DNA of 64,000 nucleotides from Geotalea sp. SG265 (GTDB taxonomy: Bacteria > Desulfobacterota > Desulfuromonadia > Geobacterales > Geobacteraceae): positions 310,001-374,000 of the forward strand of contig NZ_JAKZFT010000001.1 in the NCBI RefSeq assembly GCF_022808985.1. Direction: 5' to 3'. The notes beneath the pieces are model-generated. The model worked only from the letters and a program-made list of their open reading frames with translations, was not told the DNA's origin and searched no databases. The translations under genes were made by a program, and so were the position numbers. This document shows, one piece after another, positions 7,345 through 17,685 of the stretch; the first letter of the stretch is position 1, and each line of letters opens with the position of its first letter.

Positions 7345-9945
7345 ATGATCAGACCGGAAAAAATGACCATTAAGACCCAGGAAGCCCTCGCCCAGGCCCA
7401 GGAAACGGCCACGCAGCGCGGCAACAGCGCCATTGAACCAGAACACCTGCTCTCGGCCATGCTGGAGCAGGAAGGGGGATTGACCGTCAGCCTTCTGCAG
7501 AAGATGGGCGTCACCGCCAATGCCATCAAGGAGAAGCTCGCCGAAGCCATGCGCAAGCTCCCCCAGGCGAGCGGCGCCACCATGCAGGTATTTCTTTCCC
7601 CGGCACTGAACCATGTGCTGGATGCGGCCCAGAAGGAAGCAGACGCCATGAAGGACGCCTTCGTCTCCACTGAACACCTGCTTCTCGCTCTGGCAGGGGA
7701 GAAGGGTTCTGCAGTAGCGCGCATATTTTCAGACAACGGCGTCACCCGCGACGGCATCCTGGCTGCATTGAAAGATATCAGAGGGGATGAGAAGATCGTC
7801 GATCAGGACCCGGAAGGCAAATACCAGGCCTTGACCAAGTACGCCAGGGATCTGACCGACCTGGCCCGGCGCGGCAAGCTGGACCCGGTGATCGGCAGGG
7901 ATGATGAGATTCGCCGGGTAATCCAGGTGCTGTCGCGGCGGACCAAGAACAACCCGGTCTTGATCGGTGAGCCCGGTGTCGGGAAAACAGCCATCGTTGA
8001 AGGGTTGGCCCAGCGGATCATCTCCGGGGACGTACCGGAAACCCTCCGTGACAAGAAGCTGGTTGCTCTCGATATGGGTGCGCTCATCGCCGGAGCCAAA
8101 TACCGGGGGGAGTTCGAGGACCGCCTCAAGGCCGTAATCAAGGAGGTGGAAAAGTCCGAGGGAAAGATCATCCTCTTCATCGACGAGCTTCACACTCTGG
8201 TCGGCGCAGGTGCAGCGGAAGGGGCCATGGATGCCTCGAACATGCTGAAACCTGCCCTGGCCCGCGGAGAGCTGCACTGTATCGGTGCAACCACCCTGAA
8301 TGAATACCGGAAACATATAGAGAAAGATGCAGCCCTCGAGCGGCGGTTCCAACAGGTCTATGCCGGAGAACCGAGCGTCGAGGACACCATCGCCATCCTG
8401 CGCGGCCTCAAGGAGCGGTACGAGAACTATCACAGCGTCCGCATCAAGGACAGCGCCATCATCGCCGCCGCGACCCTCTCCGACCGCTACATCACCGATC
8501 GTTTCCTGCCGGACAAAGCCATCGATCTCATCGATGAGGCGGCTTCGCGCCTGCGCATCGAGATTGACTCCATGCCCACGGAAATCGACGAGGTGGAACG
8601 GAAGATCATTCAGCTGGAGATCGAAAAACAGGCCCTGCTCCGGGAACAGGACCCCCATGCCCAGGAGCGGCTGAGAAAGCTGTCCGACGAGCTTGAAGAA
8701 CTGCGCAGCACCTCGGCCACCCTCAAGAGCCAATGGCAGCAGGAGAAATCCCTTCTTTCAAGCATCAGCGACCTGAAACGGCAGTTGGAGGAAAAAAAGG
8801 AAGAGGCGAAGAAAAGCGAGCGTGAAGGGGATCTGGCAAAAACCGCCCAGCTGCGCTATGGGGAAATACCCGCCATCGAGAAAGAGATTGCCGAAAAGAG
8901 CTCTGAGTTGCTGCAGAAGCAACAGGAAGGGAAGATGCTCCCCGAAGAGGTTGATGGCGATATGGTGGCGGAAATCGTCGCCAAGTGGACCGGCATTCCG
9001 GTGAATCGCATGCTGGAAACGGAATCGGAGAAGCTGGTGAAGATGGAAGACCGCCTGAAAGGGCGTGTCGTCGGCCAGGATGAGGCGCTGGAACTGGTGG
9101 CGAATGCAGTGCGCCGGTCCAGGTCGGGGCTTTCCGACCCCAATCGTCCCATCGGATCCTTTATCTTCCTGGGCCCCACCGGGGTAGGCAAGACCGAAAC
9201 AGCCCGGGCGCTGGCCGAGTTTCTCTTCGACGACGATCAGGCCATTGTCCGCATTGACATGAGCGAATACCAGGAACGGCACACGGTCGCTCGTCTGATC
9301 GGCGCCCCTCCAGGCTATGTGGGTTATGAAGAAGGAGGGCAGCTGACCGAGGCGATCCGCCGCCGCCCTTACAGCATCGTCCTTTTCGATGAGATCGAAA
9401 AGGCCCACTCGGATGTCTTCAATATTCTGCTTCAGGTGCTGGACGATGGCCGGCTGACCGATGGCCAGGGGCGCACCGTAGATTTCCGCAATACGGTGAT
9501 CATCATGACCAGCAATTTGGGCTCCCAGTATATCCAGCAGTACGGTAGCGGCGACTATGCAAAGATGCGCGCCATGGTCATGGAAACCCTCAAGGAAAAT
9601 TTCAAGCCGGAGTTTCTCAATCGCATCGATGAAATAATCATTTACCATTCCCTACCCCTGGAACAGATCAGGCACATCGTCTCGCTCCAGATCAAGGGGC
9701 TGCAGAACCGCCTTGCCGAGCGGAACCTGGCGCTGGAAATAACGCCCAAGGCTAGCGACTACCTGGCCCGGGAAGGTTATGACCCGGCCTATGGAGCCCG
9801 GCCGCTGAAACGCACCCTGCAGAAAAAGGTGCAGGATCCATTGGCACTCCTGCTGCTGCAGGGCAAGTTCCAGGAAGGTTATACCATCGTCGTTGACGTG
9901 GCAATGGACGGAGATCATCTGGTGTTAAAGAAGAAGGAACTGTGA
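7345..9945 (+). CDS. clpB: ATP-dependent disaggregase ClpB
   Basis: An 866-aa Hsp100 chaperone that threads aggregated proteins through a hexameric ring together with DnaK. The order is N-terminal Clp repeats (1-145), AAA1 with GEPGVGKT and [14 protein letters not shown], the coiled-coil middle domain (about 400-530, rich in Glu/Lys) that marks ClpB rather than ClpA, then AAA2 with GPTGVGKTE and the C-terminal small domain. The chosen ATG has AAGGAG 7 bases upstream; the frame opens seven codons earlier without an SD. A sigma32-like promoter precedes it. Confidence 0.97.
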   Translation: MIRPEKMTIKTQEALAQAQETATQRGNSAIEPEHLLSAMLEQEGGLTVSLLQKMGVTANAIKEKLAEAMRKLPQASGATMQVFLSPALNHVLDAAQKEADAMKDAFVSTEHLLLALAGEKGSAVARIFSDNGVTRDGILAALKDIRGDEKIVDQDPEGKYQALTKYARDLTDLARRGKLDPVIGRDDEIRRVIQVLSRRTKNNPVLIGEPGVGKTAIVEGLAQRIISGDVPETLRDKKLVALDMGALIAGAKYRGEFEDRLKAVIKEVEKSEGKIILFIDELHTLVGAGAAEGAMDASNMLKPALARGELHCIGATTLNEYRKHIEKDAALERRFQQVYAGEPSVEDTIAILRGLKERYENYHSVRIKDSAIIAAATLSDRYITDRFLPDKAIDLIDEAASRLRIEIDSMPTEIDEVERKIIQLEIEKQALLREQDPHAQERLRKLSDELEELRSTSATLKSQWQQEKSLLSSISDLKRQLEEKKEEAKKSEREGDLAKTAQLRYGEIPAIEKEIAEKSSELLQKQQEGKMLPEEVDGDMVAEIVAKWTGIPVNRMLETESEKLVKMEDRLKGRVVGQDEALELVANAVRRSRSGLSDPNRPIGSFIFLGPTGVGKTETARALAEFLFDDDQAIVRIDMSEYQERHTVARLIGAPPGYVGYEEGGQLTEAIRRRPYSIVLFDEIEKAHSDVFNILLQVLDDGRLTDGQGRTVDFRNTVIIMTSNLGSQYIQQYGSGDYAKMRAMVMETLKENFKPEFLNRIDEIIIYHSLPLEQIRHIVSLQIKGLQNRLAERNLALEITPKASDYLAREGYDPAYGARPLKRTLQKKVQDPLALLLLQGKFQEGYTIVVDVAMDGDHLVLKKKEL

Positions 9946-10034
9946 TTCCGCATGCAAAAAGATATTGCCAAAGGAACAAACTTCGATAAAATAACGTTCT
10001 ATTGAATGGGAATAAACTGTGGAGGGATTGGGGC

Positions 10035-10691
10035 ATGAAAAAGAAAATCGGAGTGGTTCTTTCAGGGTGCGGGGTGAGAGACGGCAGCGAGATTCATGAG
10101 GCGGTGCTGGCCCTCCTGGCCATAGACAGGAATAATGGGGAAGCCATCTGCATGGCGCCAAACGAGGACTTTCCAGAAACCAACCACCTGACCATGCAGG
10201 AAACCGGCGGCAAGCGCAATGCCCTGGTGGAGGCGGCCCGCATCGCCCGCGGCAACATCTGGGATATAAAAGAAGTAAAAGCTTCCGAACTGGATGCCAT
10301 CGTCTTTCCCGGCGGTTATGGTGCCGCCAAGAACCTCTGTAACTTCGCCGAAAAAGGGGCCGGCGCCACAATCCAGCCCGATGTATCGCGGTTGCTCAAG
10401 GAAATGGCGGCGGCAAAGAAACCTATCTGCGCCATCTGCATAGCCCCGGCTCTTATCGCCGCCACCCTCGGCAAAGAGTACTCCCCCCAAGTCACCGTCG
10501 GCAATGATGCCGGCACCGCTGAGGCCATCAACCAGACCGGTAGCCGTCACTTAAATTGCCCAGTCACCGAAGTTGTCGTGGACGGCAAGAACAGGATCGT
10601 CTCCACCCCCGCCTACATGCTGGCCGGCAGCATTTCCGAAACGGCCGTCGGCATAGAAAAGGCAGTAAAAGCCACCTTCGACCTCCTTTAA
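10035..10691 (+). CDS. elbB: ElbB-type DJ-1/PfpI family glyoxalase
   Basis: A 218-aa protein of the ElbB branch of the DJ-1/PfpI superfamily. It begins MKKKIGVVLSGCGVRDGSEIHEA, with the nucleophile-elbow region PICAICIAPAL near residue 137. E. coli ElbB was linked to isoprenoid (lycopene) yield and has glyoxalase activity; the physiological role is unclear. The inner ATG is used because GGAGG and GGGG lie just upstream. An intrinsic terminator follows. Confidence 0.88.
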   Translation: MKKKIGVVLSGCGVRDGSEIHEAVLALLAIDRNNGEAICMAPNEDFPETNHLTMQETGGKRNALVEAARIARGNIWDIKEVKASELDAIVFPGGYGAAKNLCNFAEKGAGATIQPDVSRLLKEMAAAKKPICAICIAPALIAATLGKEYSPQVTVGNDAGTAEAINQTGSRHLNCPVTEVVVDGKNRIVSTPAYMLAGSISETAVGIEKAVKATFDLL

Positions 10692-10717
10692 TCAAAGCCA
10701 ATTCCGCCAGAAGCACC

Positions 10718-10743
10718 AGGGGGGCCGCTGTGCCCCCCTTTTT
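10718..10743 (+). terminator. Intrinsic terminator of elbB
   Basis: AGGGGGG and CCCCCCT pair around a short loop and run into five T residues, 27 bases after the elbB stop. Confidence 0.85.
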
Positions 10744-10829
10744 CATGCCCGCCGCAGTACTTTCCCCTTGATGACCTGCTCAATTTCCATTACCATGCCG
10801 CTACCTATTCTTTACAGGAGGGAAAAACA

Positions 10830-11429
10830 ATGAGAAAGCGTTTGTTTGTGACGGCCATCGCCCTGGTGGCCATGCTGGCAGGAAGTAATGCCATGGCGGA
10901 AAATCTGCGGGGCAAGGTGGGTCTGACCGGAAGGTTGGGGGCAATTTTCCCGGCAGACAGCGAGAGGAACCATCCGGATGGAAAGCTGGTGGTCGAGACG
11001 GATCCGGGCTTCATCGGCGGTGGTGGCCTGTTTTACGGGGTGGACGACCATGTGGCACTGGAACTGAATGTGGATCATTCCCTGTTTCACACCAAGGGCT
11101 GGTCGGACAAAAGCCGCCGGGCCAGCATGAATGACGTTTCCATCGGGGCTCAGTACCGTTTCAACGATCGTAACGACGTTGTTCCCTACCTGGGAGGGGG
11201 CATCGATATCCTAATCCCCGAACTTGACGACCTGCAGGTGGACACTGTGCTGGGGCTGCACATTGCTGCCGGCATCGATTTCTTCGTCAGCAGAAACGTT
11301 GCCTTTACAGCCGAGCTGAAGGGTTTGGGGGCCTTTGACGCTGACGTCAACCGGCTGGGTGCAAAGATAGGGAATTACGACCCTTCAAACATTTCCACCA
11401 CCGTCGGTCTGCGCCTCTTCTTCAACTGA
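10830..11429 (+). CDS. Outer-membrane beta-barrel protein
   Basis: A 199-aa exported protein. The signal peptide MRKRLFVTAIALVAMLAGSNAMA is followed by a small (probably eight-strand) barrel: alternating hydrophobic strands, Gly-rich turns (GLTGRLGAIFP, GGGLFYGVDDHVALELNVDHS), and an end in LRLFFN, where a terminal aromatic residue is usual. It resembles OmpA-N/OprF-like or OmpW-like porin domains; substrate unknown. AGGAGG lies 7 bases before the ATG. Confidence 0.75.
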   Translation: MRKRLFVTAIALVAMLAGSNAMAENLRGKVGLTGRLGAIFPADSERNHPDGKLVVETDPGFIGGGGLFYGVDDHVALELNVDHSLFHTKGWSDKSRRASMNDVSIGAQYRFNDRNDVVPYLGGGIDILIPELDDLQVDTVLGLHIAAGIDFFVSRNVAFTAELKGLGAFDADVNRLGAKIGNYDPSNISTTVGLRLFFN

Positions 11430-11433
11430 TCCT

Positions 11434-11468
11434 CAAAAAAAGGCCACGGCAGCCCTGCTGCCGTGGCC
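11434..11468 (-). terminator. Terminator of the radical SAM gene
   Basis: A perfect 11-bp stem (GGCCACGGCAG / CTGCCGTGGCC) is followed on the minus strand by seven T residues, directly after the stop of the radical SAM gene. The hairpin also sits after the barrel gene on the plus strand but has no T tract there. Confidence 0.85.
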
Positions 11469-11469
11469 G

Positions 11470-13137
11470 TCACTTCTCGAACGCCTTCCGGTATTCACTC
11501 ACCAGTTTTTCACGATCACCGCTGTCGATAAAATCCCACGGCAATTCTTCCTCAAGGGGGATCTCCCGCCTCACCCAAGCATCCGTATCCACCTTCTGCT
11601 CCCGAACCGCCTTTTTCCAGCCTATCTCCGCCCCCCGCAAGATCAAGGGCGCCAGACGACGATCCCCCCGCGAGAGCAGTGCCTGTAGATAGGCCTCCTT
11701 CAATCCCTCCATCTGCATCCGCACGTTGGATAATGGAGCAATTCCCTTCTGGAGATACCGTTCCTTCTTCTCCAGGCTTTTCAAGTCTTCCATGGCGCAC
11801 CACTGAAAAGGGGTGAACGGTTTCGGAATAAAGGGATTTACCGAAAGCAGCACATCTCCCAGGCGCTTGTTCTTTTTGGCGGCGGCAATGACCCGTTCAC
11901 GCACCTTTCCCACAAGTGCGATCAGTTCATCCAGGTCCTCGCTCGTCTCCGTGGGCAGACCGATTATGAAATAGAGCTTGAGATTGAGGATGTCCCTGCC
12001 GATCAGCTCGTCGCAAGCGGCGAGGATCTGCTCTTCATTGATGTTTTTTTTGATCAGGTCCCGCAGCCGCTGGGAACCACCCTCCGGAGCCAGCGCCACT
12101 GTCTTGTGGCCGCTATCCTTCAAAGCATCGACCAGTTGTGGTTCGAGACAGTCGATGCGCAGGGAAGCCACGGATACCTTTCCCCCGTTATCGACGATAA
12201 AGCGAGCGAGCTCACCTACGCCCCTGTAATCGGAAACGGCCGCCCCGACCAGGCCGATCTTCTTTCTCTTTTCCAGCCCTTTCAGCACCTCTTCCTTTAC
12301 CGCAGCCATGTTCCGCTGTCGATAGGGGAGATAAATGAAGCCTGCGGCGCAGAACCTGCAGCCACGCGGGCATCCCCGAGCCACCTCCACCAGGTACATG
12401 TCGCCGAACTCGGTGTTTTCCGTAAGGATGGTGGAGGCGGTGGGTGGCGAGACGTGGTCTCTGTCCCAGAGCCGCCGAACGGTTGGAGGCGCCGAGCCCT
12501 GCGCCTTTCGCAAGGCAACGGCGGCACCATCGTAAGCAACGGTGTAAAGGGAAGGGACGTAGACGCCATCTACCGCGGCACACCGCTCCAGCAGCTGACT
12601 GCGGGCGATCTGTTCCTCCCGGGTCAGAACCTCCAGCAAGGCTGGGAGCATCGGCTCCGCTTCACCCAGGCAGACCAGGTCCAAGAAATCGGCAACGGGT
12701 TCGGGATTGAGAAAGAGGGCCGCGCCGCCCGCCATGACCAACGGCATGGCGTCACCACGATCGGCAGCAAAGGCCGGTATGCCCGCAAGCTTGAAAATAA
12801 CCGGGATATTCAGGTAATCGCTTTCAAAGGAGATGGAAAAGGCAACAATGTCGAATTCGTTCACCGGCCGCTGAGATTCAAGGGAGAGAAGCCTGCTCCC
12901 CGATTTCGCATATTCGTCAAGCTCCTCCCGGTCGGGAAGAAACGCCCGTTCGCAGAGTACATCCGGGTAAGAGTTGAGGAGCCCATGGACCGCCTGGAAT
13001 CCCAGGTTGCTCATGGCGGCATGGTAGCGGTTGGGATAAACCAGACAGACCCTGAGGCCGGCAACGGACTTTTTCACGGTAATACTGTCTTCGCAGGCAA
13101 GGATGTGACGGTATTTTTCGATGATCTTCCAGGACAT
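11470..13137 (-). CDS. Radical SAM protein with N-terminal B12-binding-like domain
   Basis: About 555 aa. The N-terminal half (RVCLVYPNRYHAAMSNLGFQAVHGLLN...) resembles a cobalamin-binding-like domain found before radical SAM cores. The radical SAM cluster motif is EVARGCPRGCRFCAAGFIYLPYR (C-x3-C-x2-C), and EGGSQRLRDLIKKN and YFIIGLPTET follow as usual for B12-linked radical SAM enzymes. Substrate unknown. The inner ATG at 13137 was chosen on homologous-looking start MSWKIIEKYRHIL, but no SD is visible, so the start is uncertain. It is separated from ftsZ by a strong terminator. Confidence 0.8.
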   Translation of the reverse strand: MSWKIIEKYRHILACEDSITVKKSVAGLRVCLVYPNRYHAAMSNLGFQAVHGLLNSYPDVLCERAFLPDREELDEYAKSGSRLLSLESQRPVNEFDIVAFSISFESDYLNIPVIFKLAGIPAFAADRGDAMPLVMAGGAALFLNPEPVADFLDLVCLGEAEPMLPALLEVLTREEQIARSQLLERCAAVDGVYVPSLYTVAYDGAAVALRKAQGSAPPTVRRLWDRDHVSPPTASTILTENTEFGDMYLVEVARGCPRGCRFCAAGFIYLPYRQRNMAAVKEEVLKGLEKRKKIGLVGAAVSDYRGVGELARFIVDNGGKVSVASLRIDCLEPQLVDALKDSGHKTVALAPEGGSQRLRDLIKKNINEEQILAACDELIGRDILNLKLYFIIGLPTETSEDLDELIALVGKVRERVIAAAKKNKRLGDVLLSVNPFIPKPFTPFQWCAMEDLKSLEKKERYLQKGIAPLSNVRMQMEGLKEAYLQALLSRGDRRLAPLILRGAEIGWKKAVREQKVDTDAWVRREIPLEEELPWDFIDSGDREKLVSEYRKAFEK

Positions 13138-13176
13138 GAAAAAAACGTTAGCACTAGTGGATATGGATGGAAAGTG

Positions 13177-13224
13177 GAAAAAAAGACCCGGCCCCCATGG
13201 AGGGGGAAGTAACGGGGCCGGGGA
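13177..13224 (-). terminator. Strong intrinsic terminator downstream of ftsZ
   Basis: On the minus strand CCCCGGCCCCG pairs with GGGGGCCGGG and seven T residues follow. It lies 220 bases after ftsZ and about 40 bases before the radical SAM start, so it can end the dcw transcript or attenuate read-through into that gene. Confidence 0.8.
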
Positions 13225-13446
13225 ATAAAACTCCCTGCCGGTGGCGGGGGGGCCACCACCGGCGGTTGACATGAATCATCGCACTGAACTTGCAGACTTT
13301 GCAGTCAGTACCATCTACCGCAATTTCTGAAGCGTCAATTTTTCGTTCCGGCAAGGCTGTCGAGTGGCAGCGCGGAGGCGTAGCAGCGCTACGCCGCACA
13401 AGCAGACACGAAGACTTACGCAGCCGGGGCGAAAAAGTGGCGCTTC
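13225..13446 (-). other. Hairpin-rich region after ftsZ
   Basis: No coding sequence is supported. Two further strong inverted repeats are present: GCCGGTGG/CCACCGGC (13237-13263) and GGCGTAGC-AGC-GCTACGCC (13377-13395). With the terminator next to them they form a structured 3' region of the dcw transcript or a structured leader of the radical SAM gene. Confidence 0.55.
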
Positions 13447-14598
13447 CTAGTCAACCGATTTGCGGAGGAAGGTCGGGATGTCATACTGCTCCTCATCCTC
13501 GATCATAAAGCTCCTCTGCCGAGTGAAAGTCTCCCGCTGCTGCTGTTTTTCCCTGATGAAAGTGGGAATCTCGCGATTGATCTCGTTTCTTACCAGGGGT
13601 GCAACGCTTTTCAGCTCCTGGCGGGTCTTCTCCATATCGAAACGGTCGCCGAAACCGGTGGCAATCGCGGTGACCTTGATCACATCCGCAAGATTCTCGT
13701 CGATAACGAGGCCGACAATGATATTGGCATCCTCATGCACCTTTTCGTGAATGATACGGCTGGCAGCGTCGAACTCATCCATGGTCATGGCACTGGAGCC
13801 GGAAATATTGACCAGCACCCCTTTGGCGCCGGAGATGTCGATATCCTCCAGGAGCGGACTGGAAATCGCCCTGGTGGCCGCATCCACGGCGCGATTTTCG
13901 CCGGAGCCGATGCCGATACCCATCATGGCCATGCCCCGCTCGCTCATGATCGCCTTGACGTCGGCAAAGTCAACGTTGATGAGGCCCGAGGTGGTGATAA
14001 GATCGGAAATACCCTGCACCGCCTGGCGGAGCACATCGTCGGAAGGCTTGAAGGCATCGAGGATGGACATGGATTTGCCTGCCAGACCCAGCAAGCGGTC
14101 GTTGGGGATGACGATCAGGGAGTCCACATGCTTCTTCAGCTCCTTGATCCCCTCTTCGCCTTTGCTCAACCGCTGGCGACCTTCGCGACTGAACGGTTTG
14201 GTGACGACGCCGACGGTGAGGGCACCCACTTCCCTGGCCACTTCGGCAATGACCGGTGCAGCACCGGTTCCGGTGCCGCCCCCCATGCCGGCAGCAATGA
14301 AAATCATGTCGGCACCCTTAAGTGACTCCACCAGCTTTTCCCGGTCCTCCAGGGCAGCTTCCCGGCCTACGGTGGGATTGGCTCCAGCCCCGAGCCCCTT
14401 GGTCAGCTGGCCGCCGATTTGAATCTTCATGGGCGCCTTGGAGTTGCGCAATGCCTGCGCGTCGGTGTTGGCAACGATGAAATCTACCCCCCCCACGTTG
14501 CTGCTGATCATGGTATTGACGGCGTTACCGCCGCTCCCCCCTACCCCGATCACCTTGATTTTCGCCGTCTGATCAATACTCTCGTCGAATTCGAACAT
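13447..14598 (-). CDS. ftsZ: Cell division GTPase FtsZ
   Basis: A 383-aa tubulin homologue that forms the Z ring. [11 protein letters not shown] opens the GTP-binding domain, [10 protein letters not shown] is the tubulin signature, and the C-terminal tail [12 protein letters not shown] holds the conserved peptide that binds FtsA/ZipA-type partners. Last gene of the dcw cluster, 41 bases after ftsA, with GGGG before the ATG. Confidence 0.98.
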   Translation of the reverse strand: MFEFDESIDQTAKIKVIGVGGSGGNAVNTMISSNVGGVDFIVANTDAQALRNSKAPMKIQIGGQLTKGLGAGANPTVGREAALEDREKLVESLKGADMIFIAAGMGGGTGTGAAPVIAEVAREVGALTVGVVTKPFSREGRQRLSKGEEGIKELKKHVDSLIVIPNDRLLGLAGKSMSILDAFKPSDDVLRQAVQGISDLITTSGLINVDFADVKAIMSERGMAMMGIGIGSGENRAVDAATRAISSPLLEDIDISGAKGVLVNISGSSAMTMDEFDAASRIIHEKVHEDANIIVGLVIDENLADVIKVTAIATGFGDRFDMEKTRQELKSVAPLVRNEINREIPTFIREKQQQRETFTRQRSFMIEDEEQYDIPTFLRKSVD

Positions 14599-14639
14599 CT
14601 TCCCCCCCTTTTGCTGTGTTGTATGGATTGTATGTTAAT

Positions 14640-15875
14640 TTAGAAAAACTCGCTGAACCAGTCCTTCATCCTGCCGCTAACCTTGCGGAAGATGCTCTCC
14701 TCGCTCTGGGCCGTTGGAAACTCGTGAACGCCTACGTTCTTGCTGCCGTAGACCACCAGCCCCACTCCTGTGGCATAGGCTGGCGAATTGACCACATCGA
14801 TGAGACCGCCGATCCGCTGGGGCAGCCCCCTTCTCACCGGCAGGTTGAAGACCTGCTCGGCCAATTCCGGCATCCCTTCCAGAATGGTGCTCCCACCGGT
14901 CAGAACGACTCCCGAGGCGATGACGTCTTCGAAGCCGGATTTGACGATCTCCCGGTTGACCAGGGTAAAGATCTCCTCCACGCGCGGCTCCAAGATCTCC
15001 GCCAGCAGCTGGCGGGAAAGGACCCGTGGCTTCCTGCCGCCGACGCTGGGAACCTCGATGGTCTCGTCCTTGCCCACCAGGGAGGCTAGGCAACAGCCAT
15101 ATTTCTGCTTGATCTTTTCCGCCTCGGCCATGGGGGTCCTGAGCCCCACGGCTATATCATTGGTCAGGTGATTGCCCCCCAGGGAAAGCACCGAGGTATG
15201 CTTGATGGCACCGTCCACGAAGATGGCGATGTCAGTGGTCCCGCCCCCCACGTCGATGAGGGCGACCCCAAGCTCCTTCTCATCGGCCGAAAGCACCGCT
15301 TCGGAGGAGGCGAGCTGCTCAAGGACGATGTCCGCCACATCAAGGCCGGCACGGTTGCAGGATTTGATGATGTTCTGGGCGCTGGCGACCGCACCGGTAA
15401 CGATATGCACCTTGGCCTCCAGCCTGACGCCGCTCATGCCAAGCGGCTCGCGGATGCCGTCCTGGTCGTCGATGATGAATTCCTGGGGAAGGATGTGGAT
15501 GACCTCCCGGTCCATGGGAATGGCAATTGCTTTGGCCGCATCGATGACCCTTTTCACGTCTTCGGCGCAGACCTCGCGATTCTTGATGGCAATGACCCCC
15601 TGGGAGTTGAAACCCTTGATATGTCCCCCGGCAATCCCCGCATAGACCGACTTGATCTCGCACCCCGCCATCAGCTCGGCTTCTTCCACCGCTTTCCTGA
15701 TGGAAGCAACGGTGCTCTCGATGTTGATGACGACCCCCTTGCGCAACCCCCGTGAGGGACTCGTACCGATGCCGACGATATCTATGCCCTCTTCGGTAAG
15801 ATTACCGACAATGGCGCATATCTTGGTGGTGCCGATATCCAGCCCTACAATGAGATTATCCCTTCTAGCCGACAT
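14640..15875 (-). CDS. ftsA: Cell division actin-like protein FtsA
   Basis: A 411-aa actin-fold ATPase that tethers FtsZ to the membrane. GLDIGTTKICAIVG is the phosphate-1 motif, GVALIDVGGGTTDIAIF the phosphate-2 motif and ASGVVLTGGSTILEGM the adenosine motif. The end KVSGRMKDWFSEFF is an amphipathic membrane-targeting helix. A run of G residues before the ATG serves as SD. It lies 12 bases after ftsQ. Confidence 0.97.
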   Translation of the reverse strand: MSARRDNLIVGLDIGTTKICAIVGNLTEEGIDIVGIGTSPSRGLRKGVVINIESTVASIRKAVEEAELMAGCEIKSVYAGIAGGHIKGFNSQGVIAIKNREVCAEDVKRVIDAAKAIAIPMDREVIHILPQEFIIDDQDGIREPLGMSGVRLEAKVHIVTGAVASAQNIIKSCNRAGLDVADIVLEQLASSEAVLSADEKELGVALIDVGGGTTDIAIFVDGAIKHTSVLSLGGNHLTNDIAVGLRTPMAEAEKIKQKYGCCLASLVGKDETIEVPSVGGRKPRVLSRQLLAEILEPRVEEIFTLVNREIVKSGFEDVIASGVVLTGGSTILEGMPELAEQVFNLPVRRGLPQRIGGLIDVVNSPAYATGVGLVVYGSKNVGVHEFPTAQSEESIFRKVSGRMKDWFSEFF

Positions 15876-15887
15876 ACCCCCCCCTTT

Positions 15888-16715
15888 TTACACCTTTTTC
15901 ACGATAATCTTGTCGCTGTAATCCAGATCGATATATTCCAGAGCCGAAATCTGGGTCTGCAAATCCTTGTAAATTCTGGCGAGACGGTCCAGCTTCCGGC
16001 TATAATCGCCGCTGCCCAGCTTCACCGGCACCCCACCCGCTGCAGTAAAGAGCGTCATGCCGTATCCCTTGCCGTAGTGGATCTCGGAAACCTCATCCAA
16101 CCTGAAGTCGCTGCGGGACTTGAGATGGGCGATCAGATCCAGGACCTCCCTGAGCGCATCCTTGGAACCTGCCGGGTCCCGGGCGAAATCTTCTTCACCG
16201 ATGCCGGTCACCACCGGAAAATTCAGGCTGTCCCCCTCGGTCAGGGGCTTGAAAACATTGCCATCACCGTCCAGATAATAGAGATACCCCATGTTTATCA
16301 CCGCCACCGGCCTGCGTTCGGCTATGCGGATGGAGAGGGTGTTGGGCAGGTAGCGTCTCACCTCCACCTTCGACACCCAGGGGTTTTTCCCGATCTGCTC
16401 GCCGATGCTCCGCAGCCTCAAACCGAACATCCCGTCCCCTTCCCGCACCCCGGCAAGATCGATTACCTCCTGGCGTTTGAGGGTCTTCAGCTCGTTGACC
16501 TCGATCCGCTCCAGCTTGAAAAAGGTCGTGCCGGCAATGAAGCGGTAGATGCCGTATCCCGTGCAGCCAACGGCAGAAAGCAGCGCCACGCCCCCCACCA
16601 CCTTGGCGGCCTTTGTCAGGATGCCTCGATAGTTGATCGGTTTGCGCGTCTTGGGCGTTTTTTTCAACCGGTTCTGCATGACCGGGCGTTGTTTTTTTTT
16701 GTGAAGATCGCGCAT
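15888..16715 (-). CDS. ftsQ: Cell division protein FtsQ
   Basis: A 275-aa bitopic membrane protein. A basic cytoplasmic N terminus is followed by one transmembrane helix (about 35-60), a POTRA domain (FFKLERIEVNELKTLKRQEVIDLAGV...) and the FtsQ beta domain with NPWVSKVEVRRYLPNTLSIRIAERRPVAVI. It scaffolds FtsL/FtsB in the divisome. It lies between ddl and ftsA. Confidence 0.93.
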   Translation of the reverse strand: MRDLHKKKQRPVMQNRLKKTPKTRKPINYRGILTKAAKVVGGVALLSAVGCTGYGIYRFIAGTTFFKLERIEVNELKTLKRQEVIDLAGVREGDGMFGLRLRSIGEQIGKNPWVSKVEVRRYLPNTLSIRIAERRPVAVINMGYLYYLDGDGNVFKPLTEGDSLNFPVVTGIGEEDFARDPAGSKDALREVLDLIAHLKSRSDFRLDEVSEIHYGKGYGMTLFTAAGGVPVKLGSGDYSRKLDRLARIYKDLQTQISALEYIDLDYSDKIIVKKV

Positions 16716-16738
16716 TGTCCTGCCGGTTACCTAAGTGC

Positions 16739-17671
16739 TTATTGTGCTATTTTCAAGGAGGCGGCGGAAATGATCCGCTCCACCAGTTCACCAAATTCGA
16801 TCCCGGCACCCCGGGCGATTTCCGGCAGAAGACTCAGATCGGTCATCCCCGGCAGGGTGTTCACCTCAAGGATGTAGCAGAGCCCCTCTCCGGTTACCAG
16901 AAAATCGACCCTGCTGTAGCCGCTGCAACCCAAGGCCCGGTGGGCGTCCTCTCCCAGCCGCAGCACCTTTTCGTAAAGCTCGGCCGGAAGCCGTGCCGGC
17001 AGGATATGCTCGGCCATGCCGTCGGTATACTTTGCCTCGAAGTCGTAGAATTCCTTTTTCGGCACGATCTCAATGGCTCCCATGGCCTTGTCGTCCAGAA
17101 TGCCTACCTGCACCTCGCTCCCCTTGATAAACTGCTCGATAAGGATTTCCCGGTCGTAGCGGAAAGCCTCCGCCATGGCTGCAGCAAGGCCGGATTCTGT
17201 CTTGACGATGCTGACTCCCACTGAGGAGCCTTCCTGGGAGGGTTTTACCACCACCGGAAAAGGAAAACCGAAGGTTCGCGGGTCCAATGACTCCCCGCGG
17301 CAGACCACCCGATAGGGGGCAACGGTCAGGCCAGCCGCCTGAAAGGTCTGTTTGGCAAAGATCTTATTCATGGCCAGGGCGCTGGCCAATACCCCTGAGC
17401 CGGTGTAGGGAATGCCCATCAGTTCCAGCAGGCCCTGAATGGCGCCATCCTCACCATAGCGGCCGTGTAGGGCGATGAATGCCGCCTCTATACCCTCCCC
17501 AGCTATCTTATCGGCCACTTTGCGGTCCACATCAACGCCGACCGCATCGTACCCCTTGCCAATAAGGGCTTTCAACACTGCGGCCCCGCTTTTCAGGGAT
17601 ACCTCACGCTCCGCCGACAGTCCCCCCATCAGCACGCCAATCTTTTTCGTCTTTTTATCTTCACCGGTCAT
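16739..17671 (-). CDS. ddl: D-alanine--D-alanine ligase
   Basis: A 310-aa ATP-grasp enzyme that makes the D-Ala-D-Ala dipeptide used by MurF. Visible are [42 protein letters not shown] and the metal-binding [18 protein letters not shown] near the C terminus. The second ATG is used: GGAG lies 8 bases upstream of it but only 2 bases upstream of the first ATG (17677). Confidence 0.95.
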   Translation of the reverse strand: MTGEDKKTKKIGVLMGGLSAEREVSLKSGAAVLKALIGKGYDAVGVDVDRKVADKIAGEGIEAAFIALHGRYGEDGAIQGLLELMGIPYTGSGVLASALAMNKIFAKQTFQAAGLTVAPYRVVCRGESLDPRTFGFPFPVVVKPSQEGSSVGVSIVKTESGLAAAMAEAFRYDREILIEQFIKGSEVQVGILDDKAMGAIEIVPKKEFYDFEAKYTDGMAEHILPARLPAELYEKVLRLGEDAHRALGCSGYSRVDFLVTGEGLCYILEVNTLPGMTDLSLLPEIARGAGIEFGELVERIISAASLKIAQ

Positions 17672-17685
17672 TGCCATATCTCCGA

